NCBI GenBank assembly: GCA_024276995.1
Contig: JAJRWB010000022.1
Coordinates: 1 to 62,797 of the forward strand
Origin: Candidatus Eiseniibacteriota bacterium
GTDB lineage: Bacteria > Orphanbacterota > Orphanbacteria > Orphanbacterales > Orphanbacteraceae
Direction: 5' to 3'
DNA length: 62,797 bases
Each line of letters starts with the position of its first letter. Position 1 is the first letter of the stretch. The translations under genes and the position numbers were made by a program. The notes under the pieces are model-generated. The model was not told the DNA's origin, searched no databases, and worked only from the letters and a program-made list of their open reading frames with translations. Shown in pieces: positions 1 to 7,852 of this stretch.

Positions 1-3
1 CCG

Positions 4-450
4 ATGATGGATACTCTAAGGGCGACCGCACCGATTCCACCGGCCGAGGATCCGTACCGCCCGATCCTCAGGGGGGATTGGACCGGCCTTGTTCCGGGTC
101 ATCACTTCCTTTCGGCGCCGCTGGTGCGCGCCCTCTCGCCCAGTTCCAGGGAAGACCTGGCCCTCCTTCTCGCGGCGGGGAGGGGGGGGGACGATCTGCG
201 GGATGTGGTGAAGCGCATCGCCCGGGTCCGATCCGGGGATAGCCGGGGAACGATCCGCGGGAAGCGGCTTCGCGCCATTCTCGATGAAACGGAAGGGGTG
301 CCGGTCTTCCGCGACCAGATCGTTCGCTGCATCGGGGCGCTTACCGGAATGGACGGAGAAGAAAGCGAATCGTTCTTCGAGAGGATCGCGGGAAGGAACG
401 CGGCCGGGAGATCGGCGGAGCGGACGCTCTTCCTCAGGAAGGGTCTCTAA
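4..450 (+). CDS. DnaE-type DNA polymerase alpha-subunit fragment (5' part of a split pair; may be 5' partial)
   Basis: The frame is open to the left edge, so the ATG at 4 may be internal. The 148 residues resemble the part of bacterial DnaE/DnaE2 polymerases just after the catalytic palm: a VFQxES-like stretch (GLVPGHHFLSAPLVRAL, residues 28-44) and the block GVPVFRDQIVRCIGAL (98-113), which matches the family helix GVPLFQEQ(V/L)M, followed by a degraded LRRAMGKK position (SFFERIAGRN). The catalytic aspartates of the family lie upstream of this piece and are not present. The protein ends at 450, and the next gene restarts 12 bases later with its own Shine-Dalgarno and carries the next section of the same fold. 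Seen: motif order. Inferred: a split or degenerate error-prone polymerase linked to lexA. Confidence 0.55.
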   Translation: MMDTLRATAPIPPAEDPYRPILRGDWTGLVPGHHFLSAPLVRALSPSSREDLALLLAAGRGGDDLRDVVKRIARVRSGDSRGTIRGKRLRAILDETEGVPVFRDQIVRCIGALTGMDGEESESFFERIAGRNAAGRSAERTLFLRKGL

Positions 451-462
451 GAGGGGGTTCCC

Positions 463-1122
463 ATGTCATTCCTCGAAAAGATATTCTCCCTTTTCCTCTC
501 GCTGGCGCCGGCCGCTCCGGATAGGGGAGAGGTGGAAGCCTTCGCGTCGAGAATGCTCATCCTCGCCGGCAGGAAAGCGGCCGACCCGGTACGCTTCGCC
601 CAGAGAACGCTGAACGCGTCGCTCCATCACAGGCAGAAGCTGCACCAACTGATCGAAGGATTCCAACGTGAGGGGATCGATATTCTTCCCCTCGACCGGA
701 ACCGGAGCGGCTACGGCTTCACGTTGGAACGGGAGGAAGAAGGGGGAGTGCTGCGGGCGGGATTCGCTCTCGTCCCCGGTTTCACGGAAGAACTCGCTTT
801 GCGGGTGCGGGAGGAGAGGGACCGGGTTGGAGAGTTCCCGACGCTCGCCGAGTTCCTGCTGCGCCTCGCAGACCTGCGCTTTCCGAGACCGGCTCTTCTT
901 CGCCTGGCGAAGGCGCTCTACGGGGGGGAAGCTCATCCGTCGCGTTCCGCGGTGGATCGATCCGCCCGCGCCACGGCCCGGCGACACGTTGCGGCGGGAA
1001 AGGTGGATCGGGCCGGAAGGCCGTCGGGATGGAATGAACGGAAGGGAAGGAAGGGGAGGCGAACGAGGAAGAACGCCCAGATCGCATTACCGCTCGACGT
1101 GGATGCGCCTGCCGCGTCATGA
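463..1122 (+). CDS. DnaE-like C-terminal fragment with (HhH)2 region and putative beta-clamp motif
   Basis: A 219-residue protein that continues where the upstream piece stops. DPVRFAQRTLNASLHHRQKL (41-60) and GIDILPLDRNRSG (71-83) match the DnaE/DnaE2 segments that read PaaFlaalLN and GvrvLPpDvNrS. Residues 100-135 (GFALVPGFTEELALRVREE, then GEFPTLAEFLLR) match the helix-hairpin-helix region of the same polymerases. The tail is basic and low in complexity, then ends in QIALPL (206-211), close to the beta-clamp hexapeptide QLxLPL. The start ATG follows GAGGGGG with normal spacing, so this is a separate translation unit and not a simple frameshift. It could be an accessory subunit of an SOS mutasome or a remnant; no catalytic residues are visible. 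Confidence 0.6.
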   Translation: MSFLEKIFSLFLSLAPAAPDRGEVEAFASRMLILAGRKAADPVRFAQRTLNASLHHRQKLHQLIEGFQREGIDILPLDRNRSGYGFTLEREEEGGVLRAGFALVPGFTEELALRVREERDRVGEFPTLAEFLLRLADLRFPRPALLRLAKALYGGEAHPSRSAVDRSARATARRHVAAGKVDRAGRPSGWNERKGRKGRRTRKNAQIALPLDVDAPAAS

Positions 1123-1161
1123 TGTTCACCGGATTGAGGGAACCGCCGGAGGGAGCAGCCG

Positions 1162-1773
1162 ATGAAAGGTCTTACCGCCCGACAGAAGGAGATATACGAG
1201 TTTCTCGTGGAGCACTGCCGGGAGAACGGCTATCCGCCGACGATCCGGGAGATCGGTTTTCGGTTCAAGATCCGGTCGACTAAGGGTGTGGTCGATCACC
1301 TGACGGCCCTCGAGAGAAAGGGGTACATCCGCAGGGCGCTCGGCAAGTCGAGGGCTCTCGAGCTGAGCCGTCCGTTGAGGGAAGAAGAGGAGGCGGGCGT
1401 CCCTCTCGTCGGGCAGGTCGCCGCCGGACCGCTCCTGCTCGCGGAAGAGAATATCGAGGAACGGATTGTCGTCGATCCGCGATACCTGAAGGGTAAAGGG
1501 GAATTCCTCCTGCGGATACGAGGGGAGAGCATGATCGACGCACAGATCGCCGACGGCGATCTAGTCCTCGTCCGGCCGTCGGTCGAGGCGTGTGAAGGGG
1601 ACATCGTGGTCGCTCTCGTGGGAAGTGATGCCACGGCGAAGCGCTTTCATCGCGATCGGCAGGGTATCGAGCTCAGGCCGGCGAACCGTTTGATGAAACC
1701 GATCCGTGTTTCCCCGGAGGATGGGGAGTTCAGGATCATCGGAAAAGTGGTGGCGCTCTTCCGGAAGATGTAG
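1162..1773 (+). CDS. lexA: LexA repressor (SOS regulator, self-cleaving)
   Basis: A 203-residue LexA of normal length. An N-terminal winged helix (LTARQKEIYEFLVEH, PPTIREIGFRF) is followed by the S24 peptidase domain. The autocleavage bond is Ala88-Gly89 in QVAAGPLLL; the catalytic serine is Ser123 in GESMIDAQIADGD and the lysine is Lys160 in ATAKRF. LexA represses DNA-repair genes and cleaves itself when RecA filaments form. The gene sits 39 bases after the DnaE-like fragment in the same direction, with a GGAGG-type ribosome site, so the three genes probably form one SOS transcript. No clear operator palindrome is visible in the short gap before it; the main promoter probably lies left of the window. 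Confidence 0.95.
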   Translation: MKGLTARQKEIYEFLVEHCRENGYPPTIREIGFRFKIRSTKGVVDHLTALERKGYIRRALGKSRALELSRPLREEEEAGVPLVGQVAAGPLLLAEENIEERIVVDPRYLKGKGEFLLRIRGESMIDAQIADGDLVLVRPSVEACEGDIVVALVGSDATAKRFHRDRQGIELRPANRLMKPIRVSPEDGEFRIIGKVVALFRKM

Positions 1774-1819
1774 CCGGATCGTTCCTTTGGCGTCATGAGA
1801 GATCCGCGGGTCGGCGCGC

Positions 1820-2947
1820 TCAGTTTCTCGTCGACGCGATCTCCCTGTAGAGGGAGAGGAGTTTCTCTTCCTCCCTGGCCCACTGGAGATCGTCGATCGC
1901 GGCTGCGCACTTCTCCTTCATGAGTGCGATCGCTTCCGGATCGGAAGCGAGACGATTCATCTCTCGGGCGAAAGTCTCTTCGTCGCAGGGGTCGACCACC
2001 CGGCCCACGGAGTAGCGCTCGACGAGCCGGGCGACCTCGGGGAGGGGAGAGGTGAGGACGGGTACTCCCGCCATGATGTACTCGAAAAACTTGTTCGGAA
2101 GTGCGTAGGCGAAATTGAGAGAATCGGTGGAGTAGGCGATCAACCCGACGGTCGCGGCGGCGGTGCGGGAGGGGAGTTCCGCGATCGGAACGGCGGGGAG
2201 GATATGAACCCGCTCTTGGAGACCGAGAGTGGAGACGAGATCAACGAGATCGGCGGTGAGTTCCCCGTCGCCGAGAAGGACGAGCCGTCCCCTCGGGACG
2301 TGGCGCATCGCCCGCACGAGCATCGGAAGGCCCCGCCCCGGCTGAAGGTAGCCCTGGCATAGGAAAAGGGGGGTGTCGCCGGCCGTTTCGAAGAAGGGCG
2401 CCGGTTCGGGTGGGTCGATCTTCGCCGGGATATTCCTCACTACCGCAGGGAGATCGACGGCGTAGCGCCTTCGCAGTTCCTCGGCGATCGGATCGGATAC
2501 GGTGATCACTCTGTCGGCCTGGCGGATCAGGTGGCGCTCGAGGAAGTTCCAGATCGCCTGCTCCATTTTCCGCCCGATTAGGAAGTGGGTCTCGCTGTAG
2601 AGTTCGTGTGAATCGTAGACGAGGGGGGCTCGACGGCGACGGGAGGCGAGAAAACCGGGGAGAAGTGTATCGAGGTCGTGACAATGGTAGACGTCGGCAT
2701 CGATTCGCCACCCTTCCATCGCGGCGCGAAGGAAGTATTCAAGGAAACGGCCTTTTCGAAAAGGCCAGCGGTGGAGTCGGATTCGTCGGACTTCGATTCC
2801 CTCTTCCCGGGCCACCGCCGGCAGTGAATCCGACTCGCGTGCGGCTACCAGAATCACTTCGTTTCCTTCGTCGATGAGGGAACGTGCCTCTTTCAGCACC
2901 CTGTGATCGTTGTGGAATGTGTGGAAGAGGAACATTGCGATCCGCAT
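1820..2947 (-). CDS. GT4-family glycosyltransferase
   Basis: A 375-residue GT-B glycosyltransferase of group 1 (GT4). The N-terminal Rossmann half starts MRIAMFLFHTFHNDHRVLKEA and contains VYHCHDLDTLLPG; the C-terminal half carries the nucleotide-sugar site with GDGELTADLV and the EX7E-type region around NKFFEYIMAGVPVLTS. It probably transfers a sugar in surface polysaccharide assembly at the cytoplasmic face of the inner membrane; donor and acceptor cannot be read from sequence. The ATG follows GGAAGGGGA. It lies 18 bases downstream of a Nudix hydrolase on the same strand, and both likely share the divergent promoter near 3760. It converges on lexA without a clear terminator. Confidence 0.88.
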   Translation of the reverse strand: MRIAMFLFHTFHNDHRVLKEARSLIDEGNEVILVAARESDSLPAVAREEGIEVRRIRLHRWPFRKGRFLEYFLRAAMEGWRIDADVYHCHDLDTLLPGFLASRRRRAPLVYDSHELYSETHFLIGRKMEQAIWNFLERHLIRQADRVITVSDPIAEELRRRYAVDLPAVVRNIPAKIDPPEPAPFFETAGDTPLFLCQGYLQPGRGLPMLVRAMRHVPRGRLVLLGDGELTADLVDLVSTLGLQERVHILPAVPIAELPSRTAAATVGLIAYSTDSLNFAYALPNKFFEYIMAGVPVLTSPLPEVARLVERYSVGRVVDPCDEETFAREMNRLASDPEAIALMKEKCAAAIDDLQWAREEEKLLSLYREIASTRN

Positions 2948-2965
2948 GACGCGTCCCCTTCCGGA

Positions 2966-3718
2966 TCAGCGCGCCGCGGACCGTTTCACGGCGCGGCGGA
3001 GTATGGGCCGGAGATTGGGGAAGGAAACGATTTCGCATGCGTTCCCGGCCGGAAACCAGCGTGCATCGGTGATCCCCTCTTCGATGCGCGGAGTCAACTC
3101 TCCCCCCGAGTCCGATTCGAGGAGGAAGTAGTGAACCGTCTTAAAGTAGAGATTCTCCTCTTCGGTGAGAAAAAGGTAGTCGACCTTGCCGAGCGGTTCG
3201 ATCGAGCGGATTCGACCGGCCAGTCCCGTCTCTTCGCTCACTTCGCGGATCGCCGCGTCCCGGAGGCTTTCGTGGCGTCGAATCTTCCCCTTCGGGATTT
3301 CCCATCGAAGGGTTCCCTTCCGTCTCACCTGGATGAGGGCGTGCATCGCCCCCTCTTCCGTCTGGTGGCGCACCACTCCACCGGCACTCACCTGGCGCCT
3401 CGTCTCCATGTGGAGATTGAGCGCGTAGCGGCGGTGGACGTCCCCTTCGATCCAGTAGGCCCCCTTCTCGCCGAACACCGGGATACCGTCATCCATGATC
3501 GCCGGTCCGTTCAGAATGAGGAACTTCGTTTTCCTCCGCCACTTCCGCCGGGAGTACGCGGCGGCCGCCTCCCACGTATCGAAGGCGGGCATTTTCCCCG
3601 ACTTCCAGAGGCGTTCGTCTCCGGAGCTTTGCATCGCCCGCGCGGCGCCTTCCCGAATCGGAACGATGAGAAACGGGGGGACGGCACCCGCAAGGAATCG
3701 CTGGGGACGAGTCGTCAT
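2966..3718 (-). CDS. Nudix hydrolase with N-terminal extension
   Basis: A 250-residue protein. The first 100 residues are an extension of unknown role containing the motif FDTWEAAAAYSRRKW and a segment resembling a regulatory pre-domain. The Nudix fold follows, with a complete box GX5EX7REVXEEXGL beginning GKIRRHESLRDAAIREVS. Nudix enzymes hydrolyse nucleoside diphosphates linked to another moiety; the IPKGKI context resembles Ap4A/diadenosine-polyphosphate hydrolases, but the substrate is not certain. The ATG follows GGGAGTGAC. It is the first gene of a two-gene minus-strand unit with the glycosyltransferase. Confidence 0.85.
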   Translation of the reverse strand: MTTRPQRFLAGAVPPFLIVPIREGAARAMQSSGDERLWKSGKMPAFDTWEAAAAYSRRKWRRKTKFLILNGPAIMDDGIPVFGEKGAYWIEGDVHRRYALNLHMETRRQVSAGGVVRHQTEEGAMHALIQVRRKGTLRWEIPKGKIRRHESLRDAAIREVSEETGLAGRIRSIEPLGKVDYLFLTEEENLYFKTVHYFLLESDSGGELTPRIEEGITDARWFPAGNACEIVSFPNLRPILRRAVKRSAAR

Positions 3719-3754
3719 GTCACTCCCATGGTAGGACGTTCCACACGATGCTCC

Positions 3755-3783
3755 ACGATACCGGACAAGTCATTCATTGTCAA
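3755..3783 (-). promoter_or_regulatory. Sigma-70-type promoter for the Nudix/glycosyltransferase unit
   Basis: Read on the minus strand: a perfect TTGACA (-35), a 17-base spacer and TATCGT (-10, four of six). It sits about 37 bases upstream of the ATG at 3718 and diverges from the promoter at 3800. Confidence 0.5.
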
Positions 3784-3799
3784 AGGGGCGCCCGCGCGG

Positions 3800-3828
3800 T
3801 TGTGACCACTCCCTCCCGGCTGTATACT
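3800..3828 (+). promoter_or_regulatory. Sigma-70-type promoter for the downstream ADP-ribose pyrophosphatase-like gene
   Basis: TTGTGA, a 17-base spacer and TATACT, about 28 bases before the start codon at 3856. Confidence 0.5.
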
Positions 3829-3855
3829 CGGATGACCGCGCAGGGGGGAGGCGAC

Positions 3856-4401
3856 ATGAATCGGGAGATCTGGAATAAGAGAGGGTCGACGAGGGTGGGG
3901 AATTTCCGGATCTTCTCGGTTCGCCTCGACCGCGCCGTCTCGCCCGACACCGGGTACGAGAACGATTTCACCATTCTCGAGACGGTCGACTGGGTGAACG
4001 TGGTGGCGCTCACCGCCGAGGGCGATTTCATCCTGGTGCGGCAGTTCCGTCACGGCACCGAGGAATATACCGTGGAGATTCCCGGCGGCGCCATCGATCC
4101 CGGCGACACCGATCCGGCGGCATCTGCCGTGAGGGAACTGGAAGAAGAGACCGGTTACATCGCCGAGCGGATCGAGCCGATCGGCGTGGTGGAACCGAAT
4201 CCGGCGTTTCAGACGAACCGGTGCTACACTTTTCTCGCCCAAGATGCACGCCCCGTCGGGACGGTTCGGCCCGACCCGGGCGAAGAAATCGAGGTTTTTC
4301 TCGCCACCCCCTCGCAGGTCGACCGAATGGTGAGGGATGGCGAGATCCGCCACGCTCTCGTGATCGCCGCCCTCTTCTGGCTCGACCGCCGGAGGGGGTA
4401 A
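3856..4401 (+). CDS. Nudix hydrolase, ADP-ribose/ADP-sugar pyrophosphatase type
   Basis: A 181-residue Nudix protein. The VEIPGGAIDPGD segment followed by AVRELEEETGY is typical of ADP-ribose pyrophosphatases (NudF-like). The first acidic residue of the Nudix box is Asp and its spacing is one residue longer than GX5EX7REUXEE, a variant also known in this family. The likely reaction is ADP-ribose to AMP plus ribose 5-phosphate. The start at 3856 was chosen because GGGGGGAGG lies just upstream and the protein then begins at the family's usual place; the longer frame upstream has no ribosome site. Confidence 0.82.
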   Translation: MNREIWNKRGSTRVGNFRIFSVRLDRAVSPDTGYENDFTILETVDWVNVVALTAEGDFILVRQFRHGTEEYTVEIPGGAIDPGDTDPAASAVRELEEETGYIAERIEPIGVVEPNPAFQTNRCYTFLAQDARPVGTVRPDPGEEIEVFLATPSQVDRMVRDGEIRHALVIAALFWLDRRRG

Positions 4402-4536
4402 GGTCGGGCGGGAGACGGCCTTCGAATGTTGGAATGTTGCAATTCGTTGTATAATAATATGTTGGGGCCGTCACCTCTTGTTCTGCTTAAGGTTTTTCGC
4501 CACGAACGGGGCGGTACGATTTACAGGAAAAACGAA

Positions 4537-4566
4537 TTGACATGTCAACGGCGGGCAGTATATACT
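4537..4566 (+). promoter_or_regulatory. Promoter of the RiPP operon with palindromic -35 operator
   Basis: TTGACA (4537-4542) with TATACT (4561-4566, 18-base spacer) or TATATA (4559, 16-base spacer). The -35 hexamer is half of the perfect 12-base palindrome TTGACATGTCAA (4537-4548), so a dimeric repressor could occlude it. A second, weaker promoter-like pair (TTGGAA at 4429, TATAAT at 4450) lies further upstream in the same 215-base gap, in which no other gene is visible. Confidence 0.55.
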
Positions 4567-4616
4567 TAGTTTGAATAGTAGCCGGAGGGGAAGCTACCTC
4601 CAGGAAGGGCATCCGA

Positions 4617-4748
4617 ATGAGGCACGAAAAGGAAAACTACGTAAAGCCCGAATTGAAGAGGCACGAGAATCTGAAGACGATCACCCTGGTCTCCGATCCG
4701 AAGCTCCACCTCGAGAGGCATGAGCTGTACGTCGGAGACGAGCTGTAG
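4617..4748 (+). CDS. Putative RiPP precursor peptide with lasso-type leader
   Basis: A 43-residue peptide (ATG 4617, AGGAAGGG eight bases upstream). Residues 8-23 (YVKPELKRHENLKTIT) fit the lasso leader pattern YxxPxLxxxGx(4-6)T, which is recognised by the RRE (B1) protein; the usual Gly is Glu17 here. If the conserved leader Thr at -2 is Thr23, the core starts at Val25 (VSDPKLHLERHELYVGDEL, 19 residues). It then has an acidic residue at core position 9 (Glu33), the position used for a lasso ring bond. The peptide also shows an internal echo (KRHENL / ERHELY). It lies directly before PqqD-, HprK-, B2- and nucleotidyltransferase genes. Product structure is unknown; no cyclase is encoded nearby. 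Confidence 0.62.
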   Translation: MRHEKENYVKPELKRHENLKTITLVSDPKLHLERHELYVGDEL

Positions 4749-4775
4749 ATCGATTTTTCGTTTTCGAACTCTGCG

Positions 4776-4825
4776 GGATGGGAAGGACTCCTCCGAAAAG
4801 GAGGAAACACTTTCCATCCCTTTTT
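4776..4825 (+). terminator. Intra-operon hairpin with T-run after the precursor gene
   Basis: A ten-base stem (GGATGGGAAG at 4776-4785 with CTTTCCATCC at 4810-4819, one G-T) encloses a second small hairpin and is followed by CTTTTT. It would let the short precursor transcript accumulate over the biosynthetic genes, a common arrangement in RiPP operons. Confidence 0.6.
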
Positions 4826-4886
4826 CTTGTTGTAGTATTGTTTTTTCGTCGCAGCCGTCCCTGAACGGGTTGGTGGGGAGAGATCG

Positions 4887-5171
4887 ATGAATTGTACCCC
4901 CGAGTCCGTGTTCGTCCGTTCTCCCGATGTTCCGTCGCGCGCCATCGCGGGGAAGGGGATCCTCGTCGACCTCGAAAGCGGCTACTACTTCAGCCTCAAC
5001 CGCACCGGCCAGGTGATCTGGGAATTGTTCGATGGCGATCGAACGCTCGGCGATATCGCGCGGGAACTGGCGACCCGGTTCGACGTGAGCGAAGAGATCG
5101 TCCTTGCCGACTGCATCGAGCTGGCGGAGAGACTTCTTACCGATCGCCTGGTGATCCCGGCCGGAACGTGA
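4887..5171 (+). CDS. PqqD-like RiPP recognition element (lasso B1 type)
   Basis: A 94-residue PqqD-fold protein: a three-stranded winged-helix core with ILVDLESGYYFSLNRTGQVI and WELFDGDRTLGDIA, the signature of stand-alone RREs. These bind the precursor leader and hand it to the modifying enzymes. It lies 138 bases after the precursor and its stop overlaps the kinase start (TGATG), so translation is coupled. It resembles both the B1 proteins of lasso-peptide clusters and the PqqD proteins described for HPr-kinase-related (HPr-rel-A) systems. The RRE assignment is strong; the specific product class is inference. Confidence 0.85.
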   Translation: MNCTPESVFVRSPDVPSRAIAGKGILVDLESGYYFSLNRTGQVIWELFDGDRTLGDIARELATRFDVSEEIVLADCIELAERLLTDRLVIPAGT

Positions 5172-6136
5172 TGGGAACGGAGAACCTCCACCTGGAACTG
5201 CTGGGCGAGCGTTTCCATCTGCGCGCGACGAACCGGGAGACGATCGACGCGATTCTCGCGGCGGCGGTTCTCCTGGCCGACGGAGCGAACGACTCGACCG
5301 GGAAGAAACCACACCTCACCTTCACCTTCCGCGATGCGCCGGATGGGTATGAGCCGCGAGTCCCCGGCGGAGCGCCGCGTGCCGTATCGGGGCAGCGTGA
5401 TTTCGTCATTTTCGCGGACGGGGAGGAACTTCTCGTCGTGGTGGAGAACCGTTCGATGGCTCGCTGCCGCTTCGACGCAGGCGAGGTGACGGTCGATATC
5501 CACCCGGTGCACCGCACGAACGGCTGGATCATCGGTCACAGGCTCTTCTTTCTTCCCCTGTTGGAATGGATGCGGTTCCGCGGCTGGTATCCTATCCATG
5601 GATCGTGCTTCCAGGTGGACGGGCGTACCGTTCTGGTAAGCGGGGCGAGCGGGGCCGGAAAATCGACGGCGGCGCTCGCCGCTCTCGCTTCGGGATGTCC
5701 CATCGTGTCGGACGATACCCTCTTCGCCTGCCGTTCGGGGCGCTCGGTTCTTCTCGACCCGTTTCCCGAACCGATCAAGATCGGCAAGGGTTCGATGCGG
5801 TTCTTTCCCGAGTGGGAGGGGAAACTGCATGAGCGGTTCAACAAATTCATCATGCCTGAAGAGAATCTTCCGGGAGGTCGCCGCCTTTTCGGTGTCTCTC
5901 CCGACATCCTTCTTTTTCCCCGGATCGTGGAGAGCGACGCGACGACTTTCTCATCCCTCTCCGGCGAGGAAGCGCTTGTGCGGCTCCTCCCGCAGTCGGT
6001 CCTGCCCGCCCCTCACGGCACGATGCAGCGTCATATCGACCTGCTCGGCGAACTGGTGGAGCAGGTCGAATCGTATCGCCTCCTTTTCGGGCGGGACGTG
6101 CGCGCCCTTCCCGATCGGATCAGGACACTCCTGTGA
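5171..6136 (+). CDS. HprK-like P-loop kinase associated with RiPP modification
   Basis: A 321-residue protein. An N-terminal domain (1-135) precedes an HPr-kinase-like C-terminal half with His143 (PIHGS), the P-loop GASGAGKST (158-166) and the paired aspartates VSDD (181-182). In lasso clusters such as paeninodin, kinases of this family phosphorylate the peptide; related genes define the HPr-rel-A system. Here the substrate is probably the precursor or its product. The start ATG overlaps the stop of the RRE gene. There is no HPr-like protein nearby, which argues against a role in sugar phosphotransfer control. Confidence 0.8.
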   Translation: MGTENLHLELLGERFHLRATNRETIDAILAAAVLLADGANDSTGKKPHLTFTFRDAPDGYEPRVPGGAPRAVSGQRDFVIFADGEELLVVVENRSMARCRFDAGEVTVDIHPVHRTNGWIIGHRLFFLPLLEWMRFRGWYPIHGSCFQVDGRTVLVSGASGAGKSTAALAALASGCPIVSDDTLFACRSGRSVLLDPFPEPIKIGKGSMRFFPEWEGKLHERFNKFIMPEENLPGGRRLFGVSPDILLFPRIVESDATTFSSLSGEEALVRLLPQSVLPAPHGTMQRHIDLLGELVEQVESYRLLFGRDVRALPDRIRTLL

Positions 6137-6155
6137 GGAAAACCCGGGCGGGCCG

Positions 6156-6641
6156 ATGAACGAAAAGGAATTGCAGGAACTCATCATGAAATACCCGCTT
6201 CCTCCGTCGGTCCTCGCCCGGCCGACGACGGCTTTCTTCATCGTCCGATCGATCGTCACGGCGTTTCTTCTCTTCGCGGCGCTCCCGTTCCGTCCCGTCC
6301 GGGAACTCTTCCCCCGCGCCGGGGGGAAGGAGCGGAAGCTCTCCATCGAAAGGGCCGCAGTTTCCTGCAGTCTCACCGAGGCGCTTCTCCGTTTCCCGCT
6401 CTTTCCTTTCCGGAGAACGTGCCTCAGGCGGTCGCTTCTCCTGTCGCACCTTCTGAGGAAGTGCGGGATTCCCGTGCGGGTCGCATTCGGCGTCGATCCT
6501 GCGGAAGGGGGATGGGAGGGGCATTCGTGGCTCGTGCTGAACGACCGCCCCTTCCTCGAAGAGGGCGGGGAGAGTCGCTCCTTCGTGCCGGTATTCTATC
6601 TACCCGAACAGGAGGGGCGGCTGGACGGGGGAGGCCGATAA
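6156..6641 (+). CDS. Lasso B2-type transglutaminase-like leader peptidase
   Basis: A 161-residue member of the McjB C-terminal (B2) family. An N-terminal membrane-prone helix (about 24-45) is followed by the papain-like core: Cys89 in the TCLRRSLLLSHLLRK helix, VAFGVDP, His123 in GHSWLVLNDRPFLE, and an acidic residue after it (Asp130 or Glu135) as third member of the triad. Such enzymes cut the leader from lasso precursors, using ATP and the RRE. It starts 19 bases after the kinase stop, and its TAA overlaps the next ATG (TAATG). Confidence 0.8.
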   Translation: MNEKELQELIMKYPLPPSVLARPTTAFFIVRSIVTAFLLFAALPFRPVRELFPRAGGKERKLSIERAAVSCSLTEALLRFPLFPFRRTCLRRSLLLSHLLRKCGIPVRVAFGVDPAEGGWEGHSWLVLNDRPFLEEGGESRSFVPVFYLPEQEGRLDGGGR

Positions 6642-7825
6642 TGGAGATCCGCCTCGCCCGGGAGACGGCCCTTCTCCGGGAGATGCTCCGTCCCGAACAC
6701 AACGGGAAGAGGATCGCCGAGCTGATCGGGCCGGCCGACTCCTTCGAATGGGATCTTTTCGAAGAGATTCTTTTTCGCTCCCGTCTCGTTCCTCTCGTTT
6801 CGGCCACCGTGGCCGGCTTGGGGGAAGAGGCCGTGTTCCTTCCCGAAAAGCTGCGCGTTCGGCTTCGGCTCGAGGAGGAGAGGGCGGCCGTCCGATCGCT
6901 CCTGAAGTCCCATGAACTCGGACAGATCGCGGACCATCTCCGAGGGAGCGGCGTGCGTGCGATGGTGCTGAAAGGGATTCCCTTCGCGCAGCGCTTTTTC
7001 GGCGATCCAGCGCTACGGGATATCCGGGATCTCGACCTTCTGATCGCGCCGGAACAACTCCGGCCGGCCGAACGGGTATTGAGAAACCTAGGCTATTCTC
7101 TCTTCGAAGTGGTCCATTCCCGCGATTTCTACAGGCGCCACCACTTTCACGTCGTCTACGTTCGCAAGTCGAAGAGTATTGATGTGGTGGAACTCCACTG
7201 GAATCTTCTCCGCCATCCGTACGGTCTCCACCTGAACACCACCGACCTCTTCCAGAATAGCAGGCTCTATGAACTGGACGGCCGCTCGATCGAGATTCTT
7301 CCCGTTCTCGACGAACTCGTGTACACCGTGGCGAGTCTGCGGAGCGCCCATTTTCGATCCCTGAGAAGACTGGTCGACCTCGATCGCGCAATGAGGAGCG
7401 TCGCTCCCTGCGTGAGGGCATTGGACGTGGTTCGCCGCGCCGCATCGTGGGGGATGGAAGAAGAGGCGATCGCCGCCTTTCATTTCCTGCTCCGTTTCTG
7501 GGGCGACGAAGCGTATCGCCTCGATACGCCCCGGCGGATACGCAGGTTCGCCTCCCGCTACAGGGGGAGCGATTTCTTCGGAATCTCATCGGGCCGGGAG
7601 ATGCGACTGAGGATCTGGTGCGCCGCCTTCTTCGGCAAGTGGGGCGGTCTCGAGTTCGGCAGGCAGGTGGTTTTTCCTGATGAAGAGGCGGGGGCGGAAC
7701 TGTACTATCACCGGGAACGGAGCCGCACGAGATCGATGAAAGTCCGCCAGACGCTGACCGGCGTCGTGTCGCTGCTCGATCTTTCCGCCAATCTGGCAGC
7801 CGCTCCTTTTCGCCGGATGGGCTGA
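6641..7825 (+). CDS. Nucleotidyltransferase-fold protein (NTP_transf_5 type) of the RiPP operon
   Basis: A 394-residue protein. It contains an MVLKGIPFAQRFFGDP segment (108-123) and the metal-binding pair in RDIRDLDLLI (Asp130, Asp132), hallmarks of the uncharacterised pol-beta-like nucleotidyltransferases found beside lasso and HprK-like genes. It may transfer a nucleotide or phosphate group to the peptide or to a sugar; the reaction is not established. The start ATG overlaps the B2 stop, so it is translationally coupled. Its position between B2 and the exporter makes a tailoring role likely. Confidence 0.75.
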   Translation: MEIRLARETALLREMLRPEHNGKRIAELIGPADSFEWDLFEEILFRSRLVPLVSATVAGLGEEAVFLPEKLRVRLRLEEERAAVRSLLKSHELGQIADHLRGSGVRAMVLKGIPFAQRFFGDPALRDIRDLDLLIAPEQLRPAERVLRNLGYSLFEVVHSRDFYRRHHFHVVYVRKSKSIDVVELHWNLLRHPYGLHLNTTDLFQNSRLYELDGRSIEILPVLDELVYTVASLRSAHFRSLRRLVDLDRAMRSVAPCVRALDVVRRAASWGMEEEAIAAFHFLLRFWGDEAYRLDTPRRIRRFASRYRGSDFFGISSGREMRLRIWCAAFFGKWGGLEFGRQVVFPDEEAGAELYYHRERSRTRSMKVRQTLTGVVSLLDLSANLAAAPFRRMG

Positions 7826-7852
7826 CCGCCGACCGAGGAGAGAATCGCCCCC

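Noticed and set aside
2903-3805. A 300-codon plus-strand frame opposite the Nudix gene
   Set aside because: Composition follows the opposite frame; no motif or ribosome site.
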